This document shows positions 9,082-19,964 of a DNA stretch of 64,000 nucleotides, piece after piece (the stretch's first letter is position 1; each line of letters opens with the position of its first letter). The DNA is from Acidobacteriota bacterium (GTDB lineage Bacteria > Acidobacteriota > Aminicenantia > Aminicenantales > Saccharicenantaceae). The notes under the pieces are model-generated. The model saw nothing but the letters and a program-made list of their open reading frames with translations. It ran no database searches and had not been told where the DNA came from. Made by a program: the position numbers and the translations under genes. The DNA lies in NCBI GenBank assembly GCA_022711665.1, contig JAKLEN010000001.1, positions 559,179 through 623,178 on the forward strand, in the 5' to 3' direction.

Positions 9082-9600
9082 TCAAGCGGCGATGCGCGAC
9101 TTGGCGGTCTTGAAGGAACGCGATAGGGTATCGAGAAGCTTTTCTTCGATCTTGGCGCTGGGCGTGTCGACGGCCTCGGAGATCTCGGAGACGATAAGCT
9201 CCTTGGCCTTCTCCATCATCTTCTTTTCCCGGAAGGAGAGAGGCTTCTGGGTGCTCAGGTAATAAAGGCTCTTGAGCACGGTGGCCATGTCCAGCAGCGT
9301 CCCCGATCTCATCAGGTTGATGTGCTCCTTGTAGCGCCCCTTCCAGTCGGTCGTGACGTCGACGTCGCCGTCGCCCATGAACTGAAAGACCTTGCGGATG
9401 GACTCTTCCGCGACCGGGCGGCGGATGCCGAGCTCCAGGGCGGTCGAGCTGGGGACCGTGACCAGGGTGTTGTTGGAGATGATCCTCAGGTTCAAAACCC
9501 GGAAGCTCTCCCCGTTATAGGCCTCCTCACGGATGGCTTCGACGACGCCAAGGCCCTGATTGGGATAGATGACCTTATCGCCGATTTTCAATGTTTTCAT
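9082..9600 (-). CDS. carD: CarD-family RNA-polymerase-binding transcription regulator
   Basis: A 172-residue protein. The N-terminal RNAP-interaction (Tudor-like) domain starts with LKIGDKVIYPNQGLGVVEAI, and the remaining two thirds are helical with the conserved WKGRYKEHINLMRSG-type segment that contacts the promoter fork. CarD/CdnL proteins bind the RNA polymerase beta subunit and stabilise open complexes, mostly at rRNA and other housekeeping promoters. It is the first gene of a three-gene operon (carD, CNNM, smpB) and is divergently transcribed from rpmH. The start ATG has a clear promoter 9-38 nt upstream, giving a short leader. Confidence 0.88.
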   Translation of the reverse strand: MKTLKIGDKVIYPNQGLGVVEAIREEAYNGESFRVLNLRIISNNTLVTVPSSTALELGIRRPVAEESIRKVFQFMGDGDVDVTTDWKGRYKEHINLMRSGTLLDMATVLKSLYYLSTQKPLSFREKKMMEKAKELIVSEISEAVDTPSAKIEEKLLDTLSRSFKTAKSRIAA

Positions 9601-9608
9601 AAGGTTCT

Positions 9609-9638
9609 ATTATACTCGATAACGGAATAAAGAGTCAA
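9609..9638 (-). promoter_or_regulatory. carD promoter
   Basis: Read on the minus strand: TTGACT (9638-9633), 18 nt, then TATAAT (9614-9609). The start codon of carD is at 9600. Confidence 0.7.
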
Positions 9639-9658
9639 AGCTGCCTCCGGCGACGGCC

Positions 9659-9687
9659 TTGACACGCCCGGGGGGTTCGGGTAACAT
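9659..9687 (+). promoter_or_regulatory. rpmH promoter
   Basis: TTGACA (9659-9664), exactly 17 nt, TAACAT (9682-9687). It is back to back with the carD promoter. Confidence 0.7.
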
Positions 9688-9713
9688 ACCCCTTCCATCA
9701 AAGTTGGACAACC

Positions 9714-9851
9714 ATGAAGAGAACGTTTCAGCCGAACAACCGAAGACGCAAGAAAACGCACGGTTTCCGGGTCCGCATGAAGACCAAGGGCGGGCAGGAA
9801 GTCCTCAAGAGCAGAAGGCGCAAGGGTCGCAAGCGCGTCGCTCTCGGATGA
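9714..9851 (+). CDS. rpmH: 50S ribosomal protein L34
   Basis: A 45-residue, very basic protein starting [18 protein letters not shown] and continuing with RVRMKTKGG, the invariant L34 pattern. It is a structural protein of the large ribosomal subunit. I found it by translating the stretch between the carD promoter and rnpA. The stop codon overlaps the rnpA start (ATGA), the usual rpmH-rnpA arrangement near bacterial origins. Confidence 0.95.
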   Translation: MKRTFQPNNRRRKKTHGFRVRMKTKGGQEVLKSRRRKGRKRVALG

Positions 9852-10204
9852 ACGAGCGCCTGACGCCTCTCGAGAGAATCCGTAGGAAGAGCGATTTCGC
9901 AGCCATCTACCGGGACGGCAGCCGCCTCCGGGGACGGTATTTTACCTTGGTCTTCAGGGTCAGCGGACTGGACCATCCGCGCCTGGCCGTCGTCGCCAGC
10001 CGGAAGGTCGGTTCCGCGGTCGTGAGGAACAGGGTCAAGCGGCGGTTCCGGGAATTGTTCCGGAGGAATAAGGCGCTCCTGGGGGAGCCGCTGGATCTGA
10101 TCGTCGTTTCCAGGCCCGAGGCCGGGACGGCCGCTTGGGCCGACCTGCGGGACTCTTATCTCTCGTCGCTGACTACGATATTGCGTAAACGGATATCATC
10201 GTGA
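9848..10204 (+). CDS. rnpA: Ribonuclease P protein component
   Basis: A 118-residue basic protein. The family motif [23 protein letters not shown] RNR stretch is at about residues 50-68, preceded by [15 protein letters not shown]. RnpA binds the RNase P RNA and helps it cut the 5' leader from pre-tRNAs. The start at ATG 9848 overlaps the rpmH stop, and the end overlaps the GTG start of yidD. The frame is open further upstream, but that part only shadows rpmH. Confidence 0.94.
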   Translation: MNERLTPLERIRRKSDFAAIYRDGSRLRGRYFTLVFRVSGLDHPRLAVVASRKVGSAVVRNRVKRRFRELFRRNKALLGEPLDLIVVSRPEAGTAAWADLRDSYLSSLTTILRKRISS

Positions 10205-10410
10205 AAGCCGTCGCCCTGGCCCTGATCCGGATGTACCAGGCCGTGCTCTCTCCCCTGCTCGGCAACCGCTGCCGCTTCCACCCGACTTGCTCCGCCTACG
10301 CCCACGAGGCGATCGCCAAGTACGGCGTCCTCCGGGGGGTCTGGCTGGGGACCCGACGGCTCCTGCGCTGCCATCCGTTCCACGCGGGCGGGATAGATCC
10401 CGTGCCCTGA
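10201..10410 (+). CDS. yidD: Membrane protein insertion efficiency factor YidD
   Basis: A 69-residue protein starting with GTG. It has the conserved [23 protein letters not shown] region (with the CRFxPTCSxYA signature) and the C-terminal [18 protein letters not shown] tail. YidD is a small membrane-associated protein that assists YidC-dependent insertion. It overlaps rnpA by four bases (GTGA) and is followed 11 nt later by yidC, as in most genomes. Confidence 0.93.
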   Translation: MKAVALALIRMYQAVLSPLLGNRCRFHPTCSAYAHEAIAKYGVLRGVWLGTRRLLRCHPFHAGGIDPVP

Positions 10411-10421
10411 GAGTGAGCCCC

Positions 10422-12086
10422 ATGGAAAAACGACTCGTCCTGGCTATCGTGCTCTCCTTCCTGGTCCTGATGGGCTATCAGTACTTTTTCGTCAAGCCCG
10501 AAAAGGCCCGCCTGAAACCGCCCGTCGCCGCCGACGCCGTTTCGGCCCCGGCCGCCGTGCCCGGCACGTCGGCCCCGGCGGCGCCGCAGCCCGCCCCCGC
10601 CCCATCCCGGCAGGAGGCCCCCGCGGCCCTCCCGCCCCAGGATCTGGCCGCGGTGGCCGGCCAGGCCGAGAAGGACGTGGTCGTCGACACGCCGCTCTAC
10701 CGGGCCGTCTGGTCCAACAAGGGCGCCGTCCTCAAGAGCTGGACGCTCAAGACGCACAAGAACAACCAGCGCCAGGACCTGGAGATGGTCCCGGCCCTGG
10801 CCGGCGAGCTCGGCCGCTTCCCCTTCTCCGTCGGCCTCGACGACGCCGCGCTGGCCGGCCGGCTCAACGCCTCGCTCTTCGAGGCCTCCGGGACCGGGCT
10901 CGAGCTCGCGGCCGGGGCCCGGGGCGAGATCCGCTTCGTCTATTCGGACGGCGCGACCGTCAGGGCCGAGAAGACGTTCGGCTTCACCGGCGGCAGCTAC
11001 GTCGTGGCCACCGACATCAAGGTCTGGAAGGACGGGCAGCCCGTCACGGCCTCCGTCCTGTGGGGCCCCGGCATCGGCAACATGACGCTCGACGAGGCCA
11101 AGCAGAGCTACAGCGCCCTGCGCGGCTCGGCCGTCTACACCGGCGGCAAGGTCCTGCGCATGAACGAGCGCAAGTTCAAGTCCGGCCAGAACGCCTACAA
11201 CTTCGTCGACTGGGCGGCCTACGAGGAGAACTACTTCGCGGCCCTGTTCGTCCTGCCCCGGCAGCGGGGCCAGGCGGCCTTCCAGCAGGAGCCCGGCCAG
11301 GCCGCGGCCGGTCCCGTGACCGTCCATTTCCTCTACGTCACCCAGCCCTCCCAGGCCTTCATCGGCCCCAAGGACTCGCTGGCCCTCAAGGCCTTCGGCC
11401 ACGACGCGACGAAGGTCATCAACTACGGCACCTTCGGCTTCATCGCCGAGATCATGCTGGTCGTCACCCGTTACTTCCACACTCTAGTCCCGAACTGGGG
11501 CGTGGCCATCATCCTCCTGACCATCCTGCTGAAGATCCTGTTCTTCCCGCTGACCTACAGCTCGACGAAGTCCATGATGAAGATGGCCGACGTCCAGCCG
11601 AAGATCAAGGCCCTGCAGGCCAAGTACAAGAAGGCCAAGACCGACATCGCCCAGCGCCAGGCGATGAACGAAGAGATGATGAAGCTCTACAAGGAGCACG
11701 GCATCAACCCGGCCGGCGGCTGCCTGCCGCTCCTGATCCAGCTGCCCGTGTTCTGGGGCGTGTTCCGCATGCTCGTCGCCGCCGTCGAGTTCCGCCATGC
11801 GCCCTTCGCCCTGTGGATCACCGACCTGTCGATCAAGGACCCCTACTACGTCACGCCCGTGCTGATGGGCATCACCCAGTTCATCTCCCAGAAGATGACG
11901 CCTTCGACGGCGTCGCCGTCGCAGACCAAGATGATGCTGGCCATGCCCTTCGTAATGACCATATTTTTCTTGAACTTCCAGAGCGGATTGGTCCTCTACT
12001 GGCTGACCACGAACGTCCTCCAGATCGGCCAGCAGGCCCTCATGAACGACCTGATGAAGAAGGCCAAGACCGCCAAAGCGAGATAA
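10422..12086 (+). CDS. yidC: Membrane protein insertase YidC
   Basis: A 554-residue insertase. There is an N-terminal membrane segment (about residues 5-22), an Ala/Pro-rich linker (about 35-80), the periplasmic P1 beta-supersandwich domain (to about 340) and the conserved insertase core (LTILLKILFFPLTYSSTKSM, then GGCLPLLIQLPVFWGVFRML and the final helices). The large P1 domain is typical of Gram-negative bacteria. YidC inserts membrane proteins alone or with SecYEG. ATG 10422 is the start; the frame extends further upstream only as a shadow of yidD. The stop overlaps the start of khpB by one base. Confidence 0.95.
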   Translation: MEKRLVLAIVLSFLVLMGYQYFFVKPEKARLKPPVAADAVSAPAAVPGTSAPAAPQPAPAPSRQEAPAALPPQDLAAVAGQAEKDVVVDTPLYRAVWSNKGAVLKSWTLKTHKNNQRQDLEMVPALAGELGRFPFSVGLDDAALAGRLNASLFEASGTGLELAAGARGEIRFVYSDGATVRAEKTFGFTGGSYVVATDIKVWKDGQPVTASVLWGPGIGNMTLDEAKQSYSALRGSAVYTGGKVLRMNERKFKSGQNAYNFVDWAAYEENYFAALFVLPRQRGQAAFQQEPGQAAAGPVTVHFLYVTQPSQAFIGPKDSLALKAFGHDATKVINYGTFGFIAEIMLVVTRYFHTLVPNWGVAIILLTILLKILFFPLTYSSTKSMMKMADVQPKIKALQAKYKKAKTDIAQRQAMNEEMMKLYKEHGINPAGGCLPLLIQLPVFWGVFRMLVAAVEFRHAPFALWITDLSIKDPYYVTPVLMGITQFISQKMTPSTASPSQTKMMLAMPFVMTIFFLNFQSGLVLYWLTTNVLQIGQQALMNDLMKKAKTAKAR

Positions 12087-12781
12087 TGATGGACAACGAG
12101 ACCAAGATCGAGACCGGACTGCCGGACGAAGAGACCGGCGGGCCCGCGGCCGGGCAGGCGAACGGCCAGCCGGCGGCCGACGAGCGGCCGGAGTACAAGG
12201 GCCGCAATCTCGAGGAGGCCGTCAGCCTGGCCGAGCACCGTCTAAAGCTGCCGCGCGAGAAGTTCAATTACGAGATCGTCACCGAGAAGACGAGGCTTTT
12301 CGGCATCAAGAGCAAGGAGATCGTCATCCGGGCCTGGCCCAAGGACGATGAGGCCGAGAGCGCGGCCGAACGCTTCCTGGCCCGGCTGATGACCGTCTTC
12401 CCGCTCGAGCTGACCTACCAGGTCAAGAAGCGGGCCGACATCCTGTTCGTCATCTTCGACGGCCCGGACAAGGCCATCCTGCTGCGCAACGACGGCTCGC
12501 TGTTGCTGGCCGTTCAGCATGTCCTGAACAAGATCTCGCCGATCAAGGTCCAGGTCGACTGCGAGTTCTACCGCAAGCGCAAAGAGAAGAAGCTCAGGGA
12601 CTACGCCCAGCGAGTAGCCCGACAGGTGGCGGAGTCGGGACGCGAGGAAGTCCTCGACGTGATGAACCCGTACGAGCGGCGCATCGTCCACATCGTCGCC
12701 AACGAAACCGCCGGCGTCACCAGCGAAAGCCTCGGCGAAGGGTTCCTGAAGAAGGTCAGGATCTTCAAGGCTCCGCGCTGA
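12086..12781 (+). CDS. khpB: RNA-binding protein KhpB/Jag
   Basis: A 231-residue protein with an acidic N-terminus, a Jag_N domain (about residues 30-80, LEEAVSLAEHRLKLPREKF and LFGIKSKEIVIRAWP), a KH domain (about 85-150) and a C-terminal R3H domain with NPYERRIVHIVANE and the TSESLGEGFLKKV ending. KhpB binds many RNAs, usually as a complex with KhpA. In the KH domain the GxxG loop reads RNDG, so the first glycine is lost, which may weaken single-strand RNA binding there. Two in-frame ATG codons occur (12086 and 12089); the first overlaps the yidC stop. Confidence 0.88.
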   Translation: MMDNETKIETGLPDEETGGPAAGQANGQPAADERPEYKGRNLEEAVSLAEHRLKLPREKFNYEIVTEKTRLFGIKSKEIVIRAWPKDDEAESAAERFLARLMTVFPLELTYQVKKRADILFVIFDGPDKAILLRNDGSLLLAVQHVLNKISPIKVQVDCEFYRKRKEKKLRDYAQRVARQVAESGREEVLDVMNPYERRIVHIVANETAGVTSESLGEGFLKKVRIFKAPR

Positions 12782-12853
12782 TTCCGAGGACTGCGGCCAA
12801 CGGCATCCGTCCTTTTTCGCCCGGGGTGTTCCCAACCGTCGGCCGCTCGGCGC

Positions 12854-12882
12854 TTGTCTTCGCCGTCCGGGTCCCCTAGAAT
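12854..12882 (+). promoter_or_regulatory. mnmE promoter
   Basis: TTGTCT (12854-12859), 17 nt, TAGAAT (12877-12882), 24 nt before the GTG start of mnmE. Confidence 0.6.
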
Positions 12883-12906
12883 GGGGAGCCGGACGAGGAT
12901 ACCGCC

Positions 12907-14277
12907 GTGCTCGAAGACACCATCATCGCCATAGCCACGCCGCCGGGGTTCGGCGGGCTGGGCATCGTCAGGATCAGCGGCGGAAATGCCGCGGCCGTTG
13001 CCAGGCGGGTGTTCGAACCGAAAGGCCGGACCGGCCGAGCCTTCCCGGAAAGAAAACCGATCTTAGGCGCGGTCCGCGATCCCGACGGCGGCGCGGCCCT
13101 CGACGAGGCTTTCCTGACCTATTTCAAAGCGCCGCGGTCGTACACCCGGGAAGACGTGGTCGAGATCTCGGTCCACGGCAGCCCGGCCGTCCTCGAGGCG
13201 GTCCTGAAGCTCGGGACGCGGGCCGGCGCCCGGGCGGCCCGCCCCGGGGAATTCACCCTGCGGGCCTACCTCAACGGCCGGCTGGATATCCTCCAGGCCC
13301 AAGCCGTCGACGATCTGGTCCGCTCGGTCTCCCTGGCCCGGGCCCGGATCTCGTCACGGCAGCTCGGCGGCAGCCTCTCCAGGCGTGTCTTCCGGCTGCG
13401 CGACCGCCTAACAAGCCTCCTCTCCCGGCTCGAAGCCGGCCTGGAATTCCCCGAGGACGGCGTCCGCGTCAACAGGGCGGCTATCCGCCGGACCCTGGAC
13501 CCGCTCGTTGACGAGGTCGGCCGGCTGGCGGCAAGTTATGAGACCGGGCGGGCCCTGGCGGAAGGCGTCACCCTGGCCATCGTCGGCCGGACGAACGTCG
13601 GCAAGTCCACCCTGTTCAATGCCCTCCTCGAGGAAGATCGGGCTATCGTCACTCCCTTCCCCGGCACCACCAGGGATTTCCTCCGCGAACGGCTGGTCGT
13701 CGAAGGCGTGGCCTTCCACCTTGTCGACCTGGCCGGGCTCGGCCGCCCCGCGCATCCGGTCGAAAAGGCTGGAATGGCCAAGGGGCGCAAGATCGCCGGG
13801 CAGGCGGACGGGGTGCTCATCGTCCTTGACGCCTCGCGGCGGATAAGCCCGGCGGACGTCCGCCTGATCCGGAAGTACGGGGACAAGAAGTCGATTATCG
13901 TCCTGAACAAGTGCGACCTGGCCCGCCGGATCGACGGAGCGGGCCTTCGGAAAACGGCCGGGGCGAGCCCGGTGGTCGAGGTTTCGGCCCTGCGGGGCCG
14001 GAATATCGAGCGCCTGAGAGCTCGTCTCAAGCCGCATTTCGCGCCCGGGGCGGACAAAGACGAGGAGATCATCCTCCACGCCAGGCAAAGGGACATTCTC
14101 CAGGACGTCTACGAGGCCTTGCGCCGGGCCGGAGGCCTCCTGGCCGGGGGGCATTCCGAGGAGATGGCGGCCGAGGAGCTCCGGACGGCCCTTGACCGCG
14201 TCGGAGAGCTCGCCGGAGAGGTCCGGACGAAGGATATCCTGGACGAGATCTTCGGACGCTTCTGCGTCGGGAAATAG
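12907..14277 (+). CDS. mnmE: tRNA uridine-5-carboxymethylaminomethyl GTPase MnmE
   Basis: A 456-residue protein with GTG start. An N-terminal tetrahydrofolate-binding domain ([22 protein letters not shown]) is followed by the helical domain and an inserted G domain: G1 GRTNVGKST near residue 226, G2 TTRD, G3 region DLAGL, G4 NKCD. The protein ends in FCVGK, the catalytic-Cys signature. With MnmG it adds the aminomethyl or carboxymethylaminomethyl group to U34 of certain tRNAs. The G3 motif has Leu where Thr is usual (DTAG), a modest oddity. It is the first gene of an operon running into mnmG and parAB. Confidence 0.93.
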   Translation: MLEDTIIAIATPPGFGGLGIVRISGGNAAAVARRVFEPKGRTGRAFPERKPILGAVRDPDGGAALDEAFLTYFKAPRSYTREDVVEISVHGSPAVLEAVLKLGTRAGARAARPGEFTLRAYLNGRLDILQAQAVDDLVRSVSLARARISSRQLGGSLSRRVFRLRDRLTSLLSRLEAGLEFPEDGVRVNRAAIRRTLDPLVDEVGRLAASYETGRALAEGVTLAIVGRTNVGKSTLFNALLEEDRAIVTPFPGTTRDFLRERLVVEGVAFHLVDLAGLGRPAHPVEKAGMAKGRKIAGQADGVLIVLDASRRISPADVRLIRKYGDKKSIIVLNKCDLARRIDGAGLRKTAGASPVVEVSALRGRNIERLRARLKPHFAPGADKDEEIILHARQRDILQDVYEALRRAGGLLAGGHSEEMAAEELRTALDRVGELAGEVRTKDILDEIFGRFCVGK

Positions 14278-14285
14278 GGGCGGGG

Positions 14286-16166
14286 ATGGCGCGGCCGGGC
14301 GATTTCGACGTAATTGTCGTCGGAGCCGGGCACGCCGGTTGCGAGGCCGCCGCCGCCGTCGCCGCCATGGGCCTGAAGGCCTGCCTGGTGACCATCAACC
14401 TCGAGACCGTCGCCCAGATGTCCTGCAACCCGGCCATCGGCGGCCTGGCCAAGGGCCATCTCGTCCGGGAGATAGATGCCCTGGGCGGCCTGATGGGGAT
14501 GCTGGCCGACGAAACGGGCATCCAATTCCGCCTCCTCAACAGCAGCCGGGGCGGGGCCGTCCAGGCCCCCCGGGCCCAGTGCGACAAGGCGGCTTACCGT
14601 CTGGCCATGAGGCGCCGGCTGGAGGCCATCCCGGGCCTGACGCTCTTGCCGGGCATCGTGACGGAGATCGTCGTCGAGGGCGGCGCGGCCAGGGGCGTCC
14701 GCACCGGTGACGGTGCGCTCATAGGGGCCCGGGCCGTCGTCCTGACGCCGGGAACTTTCCTCAACGGGCTGATCCATATCGGCCTGGAAAGCCACCCGGC
14801 CGGCCGGATCAACGAACCGCCCTCGGTCGACCTGGCCGACCAGCTCAAGCGCCTGGGCCTGCGGACCATGCGCCTGAAGACCGGCACGCCCATGCGCCTG
14901 GACCGGGAGACCATCGACTGGGGGCGATTCGATCCCCAAGCGGGCGATGAAGATCCCGTCCCCTTCTCCTATCGGACGCGCCGCCGCCTCGAGAACAAGG
15001 TCCTCTGCCACCTGGGGTACACCAACGCGGCGGCGCACGCGGCGATCCGCCGCAATCTCGATAAGTCGCCCCTTTACAGCGGCAAGATCAAGGGCATCGG
15101 GCCGCGCTACTGCCCGTCGATCGAGGACAAGGTAGTCAAGTTCCCGCACCGGGCCCGCCACCAGTTCTTCCTGGAGCCCGAGGGCCTGGGCACGACCGAG
15201 ATCTACGTCAACGGCCTGTCCTCGAGCCTGCCCGCCGAAGTCCAGAAGGAAATCCTGGCGAACATCCCCGGACTGGACGGTGCCAGGATCCTGCGGCCGG
15301 CCTACGGCATTGAATACGACGCCGTTTCCCCCGGGGAGATCCTGCCGACCCTCGAGACGCGTCGCATCAGGCGCCTGTACCTGGCCGGCCAGATCAACGG
15401 CACTTCGGGTTATGAAGAAGCCGCGGCCCAGGGACTGATGGCCGGCCTCAACGCCGGCTTGGCGCTGCGAGAGAAAGGGCCGTTCGTGCTGCGCCGGGAC
15501 GAGGCCTATATCGGCGTTCTCATCGACGACCTGGTTTCGACCGGCATAGACGAGCCCTACCGGCTCTTCACTTCCCGGGCCGAACACCGGTTGCTGCTGC
15601 GGATAGACAACGCCGACCGGCGGCTGATGGGATATGGCCGGGAGCTGGGGCTTGTCCCGGATGGTGTCTGGCGGGAATGGCAGAAAAAAGCCGATCGTAT
15701 AGAGACGGCCCTGGCCTGGCTGAGGAAGACCAGGTTCAAAGACGCCTCCGGGGACCGGCCGACCCTGTTCGAACATTTGAAAAAGCCTGAAATAACGTTC
15801 GACGATGTGCTAAGATATGGCCGGCTTCCGGAGACTCTGGGACGCGAGGATGTTAGGTTCATCGAATCGGAAGTGAAATATGAGGGCTATATCAGGAAGC
15901 AGGAGAAAGAGGTCGCCAAAGCCCGCAGGACGGATTCGATGAGGATCCCGGGCGATCTGGACTTCCGGCTGGTTTCGGGACTGACCCGGGAGGCCGTCGA
16001 AAAGCTCGAAAAGAACAGGCCGGCCACCCTGGGCGACGCCCGCCGCATCCCGGGACTGACGCCGGCCGCCGTCCAGAACGTCGGCCTCCATTTGGAGATC
16101 TGGCGAAAAAGGGCCGCCAGGCGGCCCGCCGTTTCACGTGAAACCGAACCAGGCGACGAGTCATGA
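14286..16166 (+). CDS. mnmG: tRNA uridine-5-carboxymethylaminomethyl modification enzyme MnmG
   Basis: A 626-residue flavoprotein. The FAD-binding [10 protein letters not shown] motif is at the N-terminus, [20 protein letters not shown] follows, and the family motif [20 protein letters not shown] lies near residue 365-390. The C-terminal helical domain that docks tRNA is complete. It is the FAD- and NADH-using partner of MnmE. The 3' end carries a parS-like palindrome, and the stop overlaps the parA start by ATGA. The gene rsmG, which often lies between mnmG and parA, is absent here. Confidence 0.94.
   Translation: MARPGDFDVIVVGAGHAGCEAAAAVAAMGLKACLVTINLETVAQMSCNPAIGGLAKGHLVREIDALGGLMGMLADETGIQFRLLNSSRGGAVQAPRAQCDKAAYRLAMRRRLEAIPGLTLLPGIVTEIVVEGGAARGVRTGDGALIGARAVVLTPGTFLNGLIHIGLESHPAGRINEPPSVDLADQLKRLGLRTMRLKTGTPMRLDRETIDWGRFDPQAGDEDPVPFSYRTRRRLENKVLCHLGYTNAAAHAAIRRNLDKSPLYSGKIKGIGPRYCPSIEDKVVKFPHRARHQFFLEPEGLGTTEIYVNGLSSSLPAEVQKEILANIPGLDGARILRPAYGIEYDAVSPGEILPTLETRRIRRLYLAGQINGTSGYEEAAAQGLMAGLNAGLALREKGPFVLRRDEAYIGVLIDDLVSTGIDEPYRLFTSRAEHRLLLRIDNADRRLMGYGRELGLVPDGVWREWQKKADRIETALAWLRKTRFKDASGDRPTLFEHLKKPEITFDDVLRYGRLPETLGREDVRFIESEVKYEGYIRKQEKEVAKARRTDSMRIPGDLDFRLVSGLTREAVEKLEKNRPATLGDARRIPGLTPAAVQNVGLHLEIWRKRAARRPAVSRETEPGDES
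16130..16145. promoter_or_regulatory. parS: parS centromere site
   Basis: The 14-bp perfect palindrome GTTTCACGTGAAAC (16131-16144) is the core of the bacterial parS consensus; only the two outermost bases of the 16-mer differ. It lies in the coding 3' end of mnmG, 19 bp before parA. ParB encoded 770 bp downstream should nucleate here. Confidence 0.85.
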
Positions 16167-16918
16167 ACAAGATCATCGCCGTAGCCAATCAGAAGGGCGG
16201 AGTCGGCAAGACCACGACATCCATCAACCTGGCCGCCTGCCTGGCGCTCAAGAGCCGAAGGACCCTCCTCATCGACCTGGATCCCCAGGGCATGTCGACT
16301 CTCGGCCTGGCCAAACCGAAGGAGAATGGCAAGGGGATCTATCAGGCCATGATGAACGGCCGGGATCTCATGGATTGCATTTCCGGAACGGAGCTGGAAA
16401 ACCTCTACCTCTGTCCCTGTTCGCCTGAGCTGGCCGGGGTCGAGGCCGAGCTCTACCAGGCCGATCAGAGAGAGAAGCGTCTTATTGCGGCCGTTGAAAA
16501 GGGCCGGCGCTATTTCAACTATATCATCATCGACTGCCCGCCGTCTCTCGGCTTCCTGACCATCAACGCCCTGTCCACGGCCGACTCGCTCATCATCCCG
16601 GTCCAGACGGAATTTTTCTGCATGGAAGGGATTCCCGATCTTTTCCAGACCCTGGAGACCGTCCGGACGTATTTCAATCCCAAGCTGGCTGTCGAAGGCA
16701 TCCTGCTGACCATGTTCGACGAGCGGACCAACCTCTCCAAGCAGGTGGCCGACGAGATCCGAAAGTCCCTCCAGCACATCATGTTCGAGTCCGTCATCCC
16801 GCGCAGCATCCGTCTGGCCGAGGCCCCCAGCTTCGGCAAGCCGATCGTTCTTTACGATATCAAGTCCAAGGGGGCCGAAGCCTACCTCAACCTGGCCGAG
16901 GAGATCATCCGTCGATGA
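16163..16918 (+). CDS. parA: Chromosome-partitioning ATPase ParA (Soj)
   Basis: A 251-residue P-loop ATPase with a deviant Walker A motif KGGVGKTT at residues 11-18, the [12 protein letters not shown] stretch, and [16 protein letters not shown] as Walker B. It starts directly with the ATPase core, as chromosomal ParA proteins do, without the N-terminal helix-turn-helix of plasmid types. ParA-ATP binds DNA and moves ParB-parS complexes during chromosome segregation. The start overlaps mnmG and the end overlaps parB, both by ATGA. Confidence 0.93.
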   Translation: MNKIIAVANQKGGVGKTTTSINLAACLALKSRRTLLIDLDPQGMSTLGLAKPKENGKGIYQAMMNGRDLMDCISGTELENLYLCPCSPELAGVEAELYQADQREKRLIAAVEKGRRYFNYIIIDCPPSLGFLTINALSTADSLIIPVQTEFFCMEGIPDLFQTLETVRTYFNPKLAVEGILLTMFDERTNLSKQVADEIRKSLQHIMFESVIPRSIRLAEAPSFGKPIVLYDIKSKGAEAYLNLAEEIIRR

Positions 16919-17763
16919 GCAAAAAAGCCCTGGGAAAAGGTCTGGGAGCGTTCATCCCGGACGAGTTCAGCATCCTCAAGGACGAGCGCTTCGCCGAGCT
17001 CGATCTCGAGGACGTCCGGCCGAACCCCTTTCAGCCGCGGACGAAATTCGACGATCTCAAGATCGACGAACTGGCCCAATCGATCAAGGAAACGGGCATC
17101 GTCCAGCCCATTGTCGTCACTCCCGAGGAAGATCATTACCTGATCATCGTCGGGGAGCGCCGCTGGCGGGCCGCCCAGAAAGCGGGCCTGCGCAAGGTGC
17201 CGGTGCTCATCCGCAACATCCCCAAGGAAAAGCAGCTCGAGGTTTCGCTCATCGAGAACATCCATCGCGAGGAGCTGAACGCCCTGGAGATCGCGCAAGC
17301 CTACCAGCGCCTGATCGACGACCACGGCTATGCCCAGCACGAGCTGGCCGACAAGGTCGGCAAGGACCGCAGCTCGGTCACGAACTACCTCCGGCTGCTC
17401 AAGCTTCCCCAGGAGATCCAGGACCGGCTGACCAACGGCGAGCTCTCCATGGGACACGCCCGGGCCCTTCTGGCCCTCGAGGAAGCCGCCACCCAGCTTT
17501 TCTGCTGCAAGCAGGTCATCGAGCGGGGCCTGTCGGTCCGCAACACCGAGGCCCTGGTCAACCGGCTGAAGAAACGGGCCCCCCGGTCCCAGCGCAGCCT
17601 GGCCGATCCCGACCTCCACGCCCTCCAGGAGGAGATGCTCAAGATCCTGGGCACCAAGGTCCTGGTCGCGGGCAGCAGGAACAAAGGCGTGCTGAAGATC
17701 TTTTATTTCTCGCTCGAAGACCTCAATCGGATTTATGATAGGATCAAAGGAGCAAACGCATGA
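16915..17763 (+). CDS. parB: Chromosome-partitioning protein ParB (Spo0J)
   Basis: A 282-residue protein. It begins KKALGKGLGAFIP, the usual ParA-interacting N-terminus, then the CTPase/ParB domain with NPFQPRTKF and GERRWRAAQKAG (C-motif), then IENIHREELNALEIA, a helix-turn-helix with KDRSSVTNYLRLLKLP, and a C-terminal dimerisation domain. ParB binds parS, loads as a CTP-dependent clamp and spreads. A parS copy is present in mnmG just upstream. The stop overlaps the start of the bactofilin gene. Confidence 0.93.
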   Translation: MSKKALGKGLGAFIPDEFSILKDERFAELDLEDVRPNPFQPRTKFDDLKIDELAQSIKETGIVQPIVVTPEEDHYLIIVGERRWRAAQKAGLRKVPVLIRNIPKEKQLEVSLIENIHREELNALEIAQAYQRLIDDHGYAQHELADKVGKDRSSVTNYLRLLKLPQEIQDRLTNGELSMGHARALLALEEAATQLFCCKQVIERGLSVRNTEALVNRLKKRAPRSQRSLADPDLHALQEEMLKILGTKVLVAGSRNKGVLKIFYFSLEDLNRIYDRIKGANA

Positions 17764-18152
17764 AAGATAAGCCTCGCGAGCTCAACGAGACCAAGCTGGC
17801 CGGCCTGATCGACATGGAGTCGGAGTTCAAGGGCGACCTGACCTTCAAGGGATCCTTCCGCATCGAAGGCAGCTTCAAAGGCACGATCAACTCGGATGCC
17901 CTGCTTGTCATCGGCGAACGGGGCAAGGTCGAGGCCGACGTCAAGGTCGGGCAGCTGGTCATCAACGGCGAGATCCGCGGCACGCTGCAGGCGACCGAGC
18001 GCATCGAGGTCCACGACAAGGGCCGCGTCTTCGGCACGCTCCTGGCGCCGACCCTCATCGTCGAGGAGGGGGCGTACCTCGAAGCGACCTGCCAGACCAA
18101 GGGCGAGCCGCGGCACGGCGCCGCAGCGGCCGGCGAGCCCTCCGCGGCCTGA
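17760..18152 (+). CDS. Bactofilin (polymer-forming cytoskeletal protein)
   Basis: A 130-residue protein with a central bactofilin domain (about residues 15-110) of short repeating beta-strands rich in Gly, Val and Ile (for example [19 protein letters not shown], then [15 protein letters not shown]). Bactofilins form nucleotide-free filaments in the cytoplasm or on the membrane. Here the gene overlaps parB by ATGA, so it is co-expressed with ParAB; in Myxococcus bactofilins position the ParABS system, and that role is an attractive inference. The N- and C-terminal tails are short and look disordered. Confidence 0.9.
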   Translation: MKDKPRELNETKLAGLIDMESEFKGDLTFKGSFRIEGSFKGTINSDALLVIGERGKVEADVKVGQLVINGEIRGTLQATERIEVHDKGRVFGTLLAPTLIVEEGAYLEATCQTKGEPRHGAAAAGEPSAA

Positions 18153-18208
18153 CGCGGAGCCGGCCGCGAAGCCGATCCGCCGTTTTCCGGCCAGGAGATC
18201 CGCGGCGC

Positions 18209-18237
18209 TTGAGTGCGGCGGGCCGCGGGGATATAAT
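18209..18237 (+). promoter_or_regulatory. pyrG promoter
   Basis: TTGAGT (18209-18214), 17 nt, TATAAT (18232-18237). The start codon of pyrG is 30 nt after the -10. Confidence 0.65.
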
Positions 18238-18267
18238 CGGGATATCGTTCTTCCGGAAAGGGATTTC

Positions 18268-19929
<1,662 letters not shown>

Positions 19930-19964
19930 TATCCGAGGGAGTGGTCTCGACCGAGGAGGGCGGC

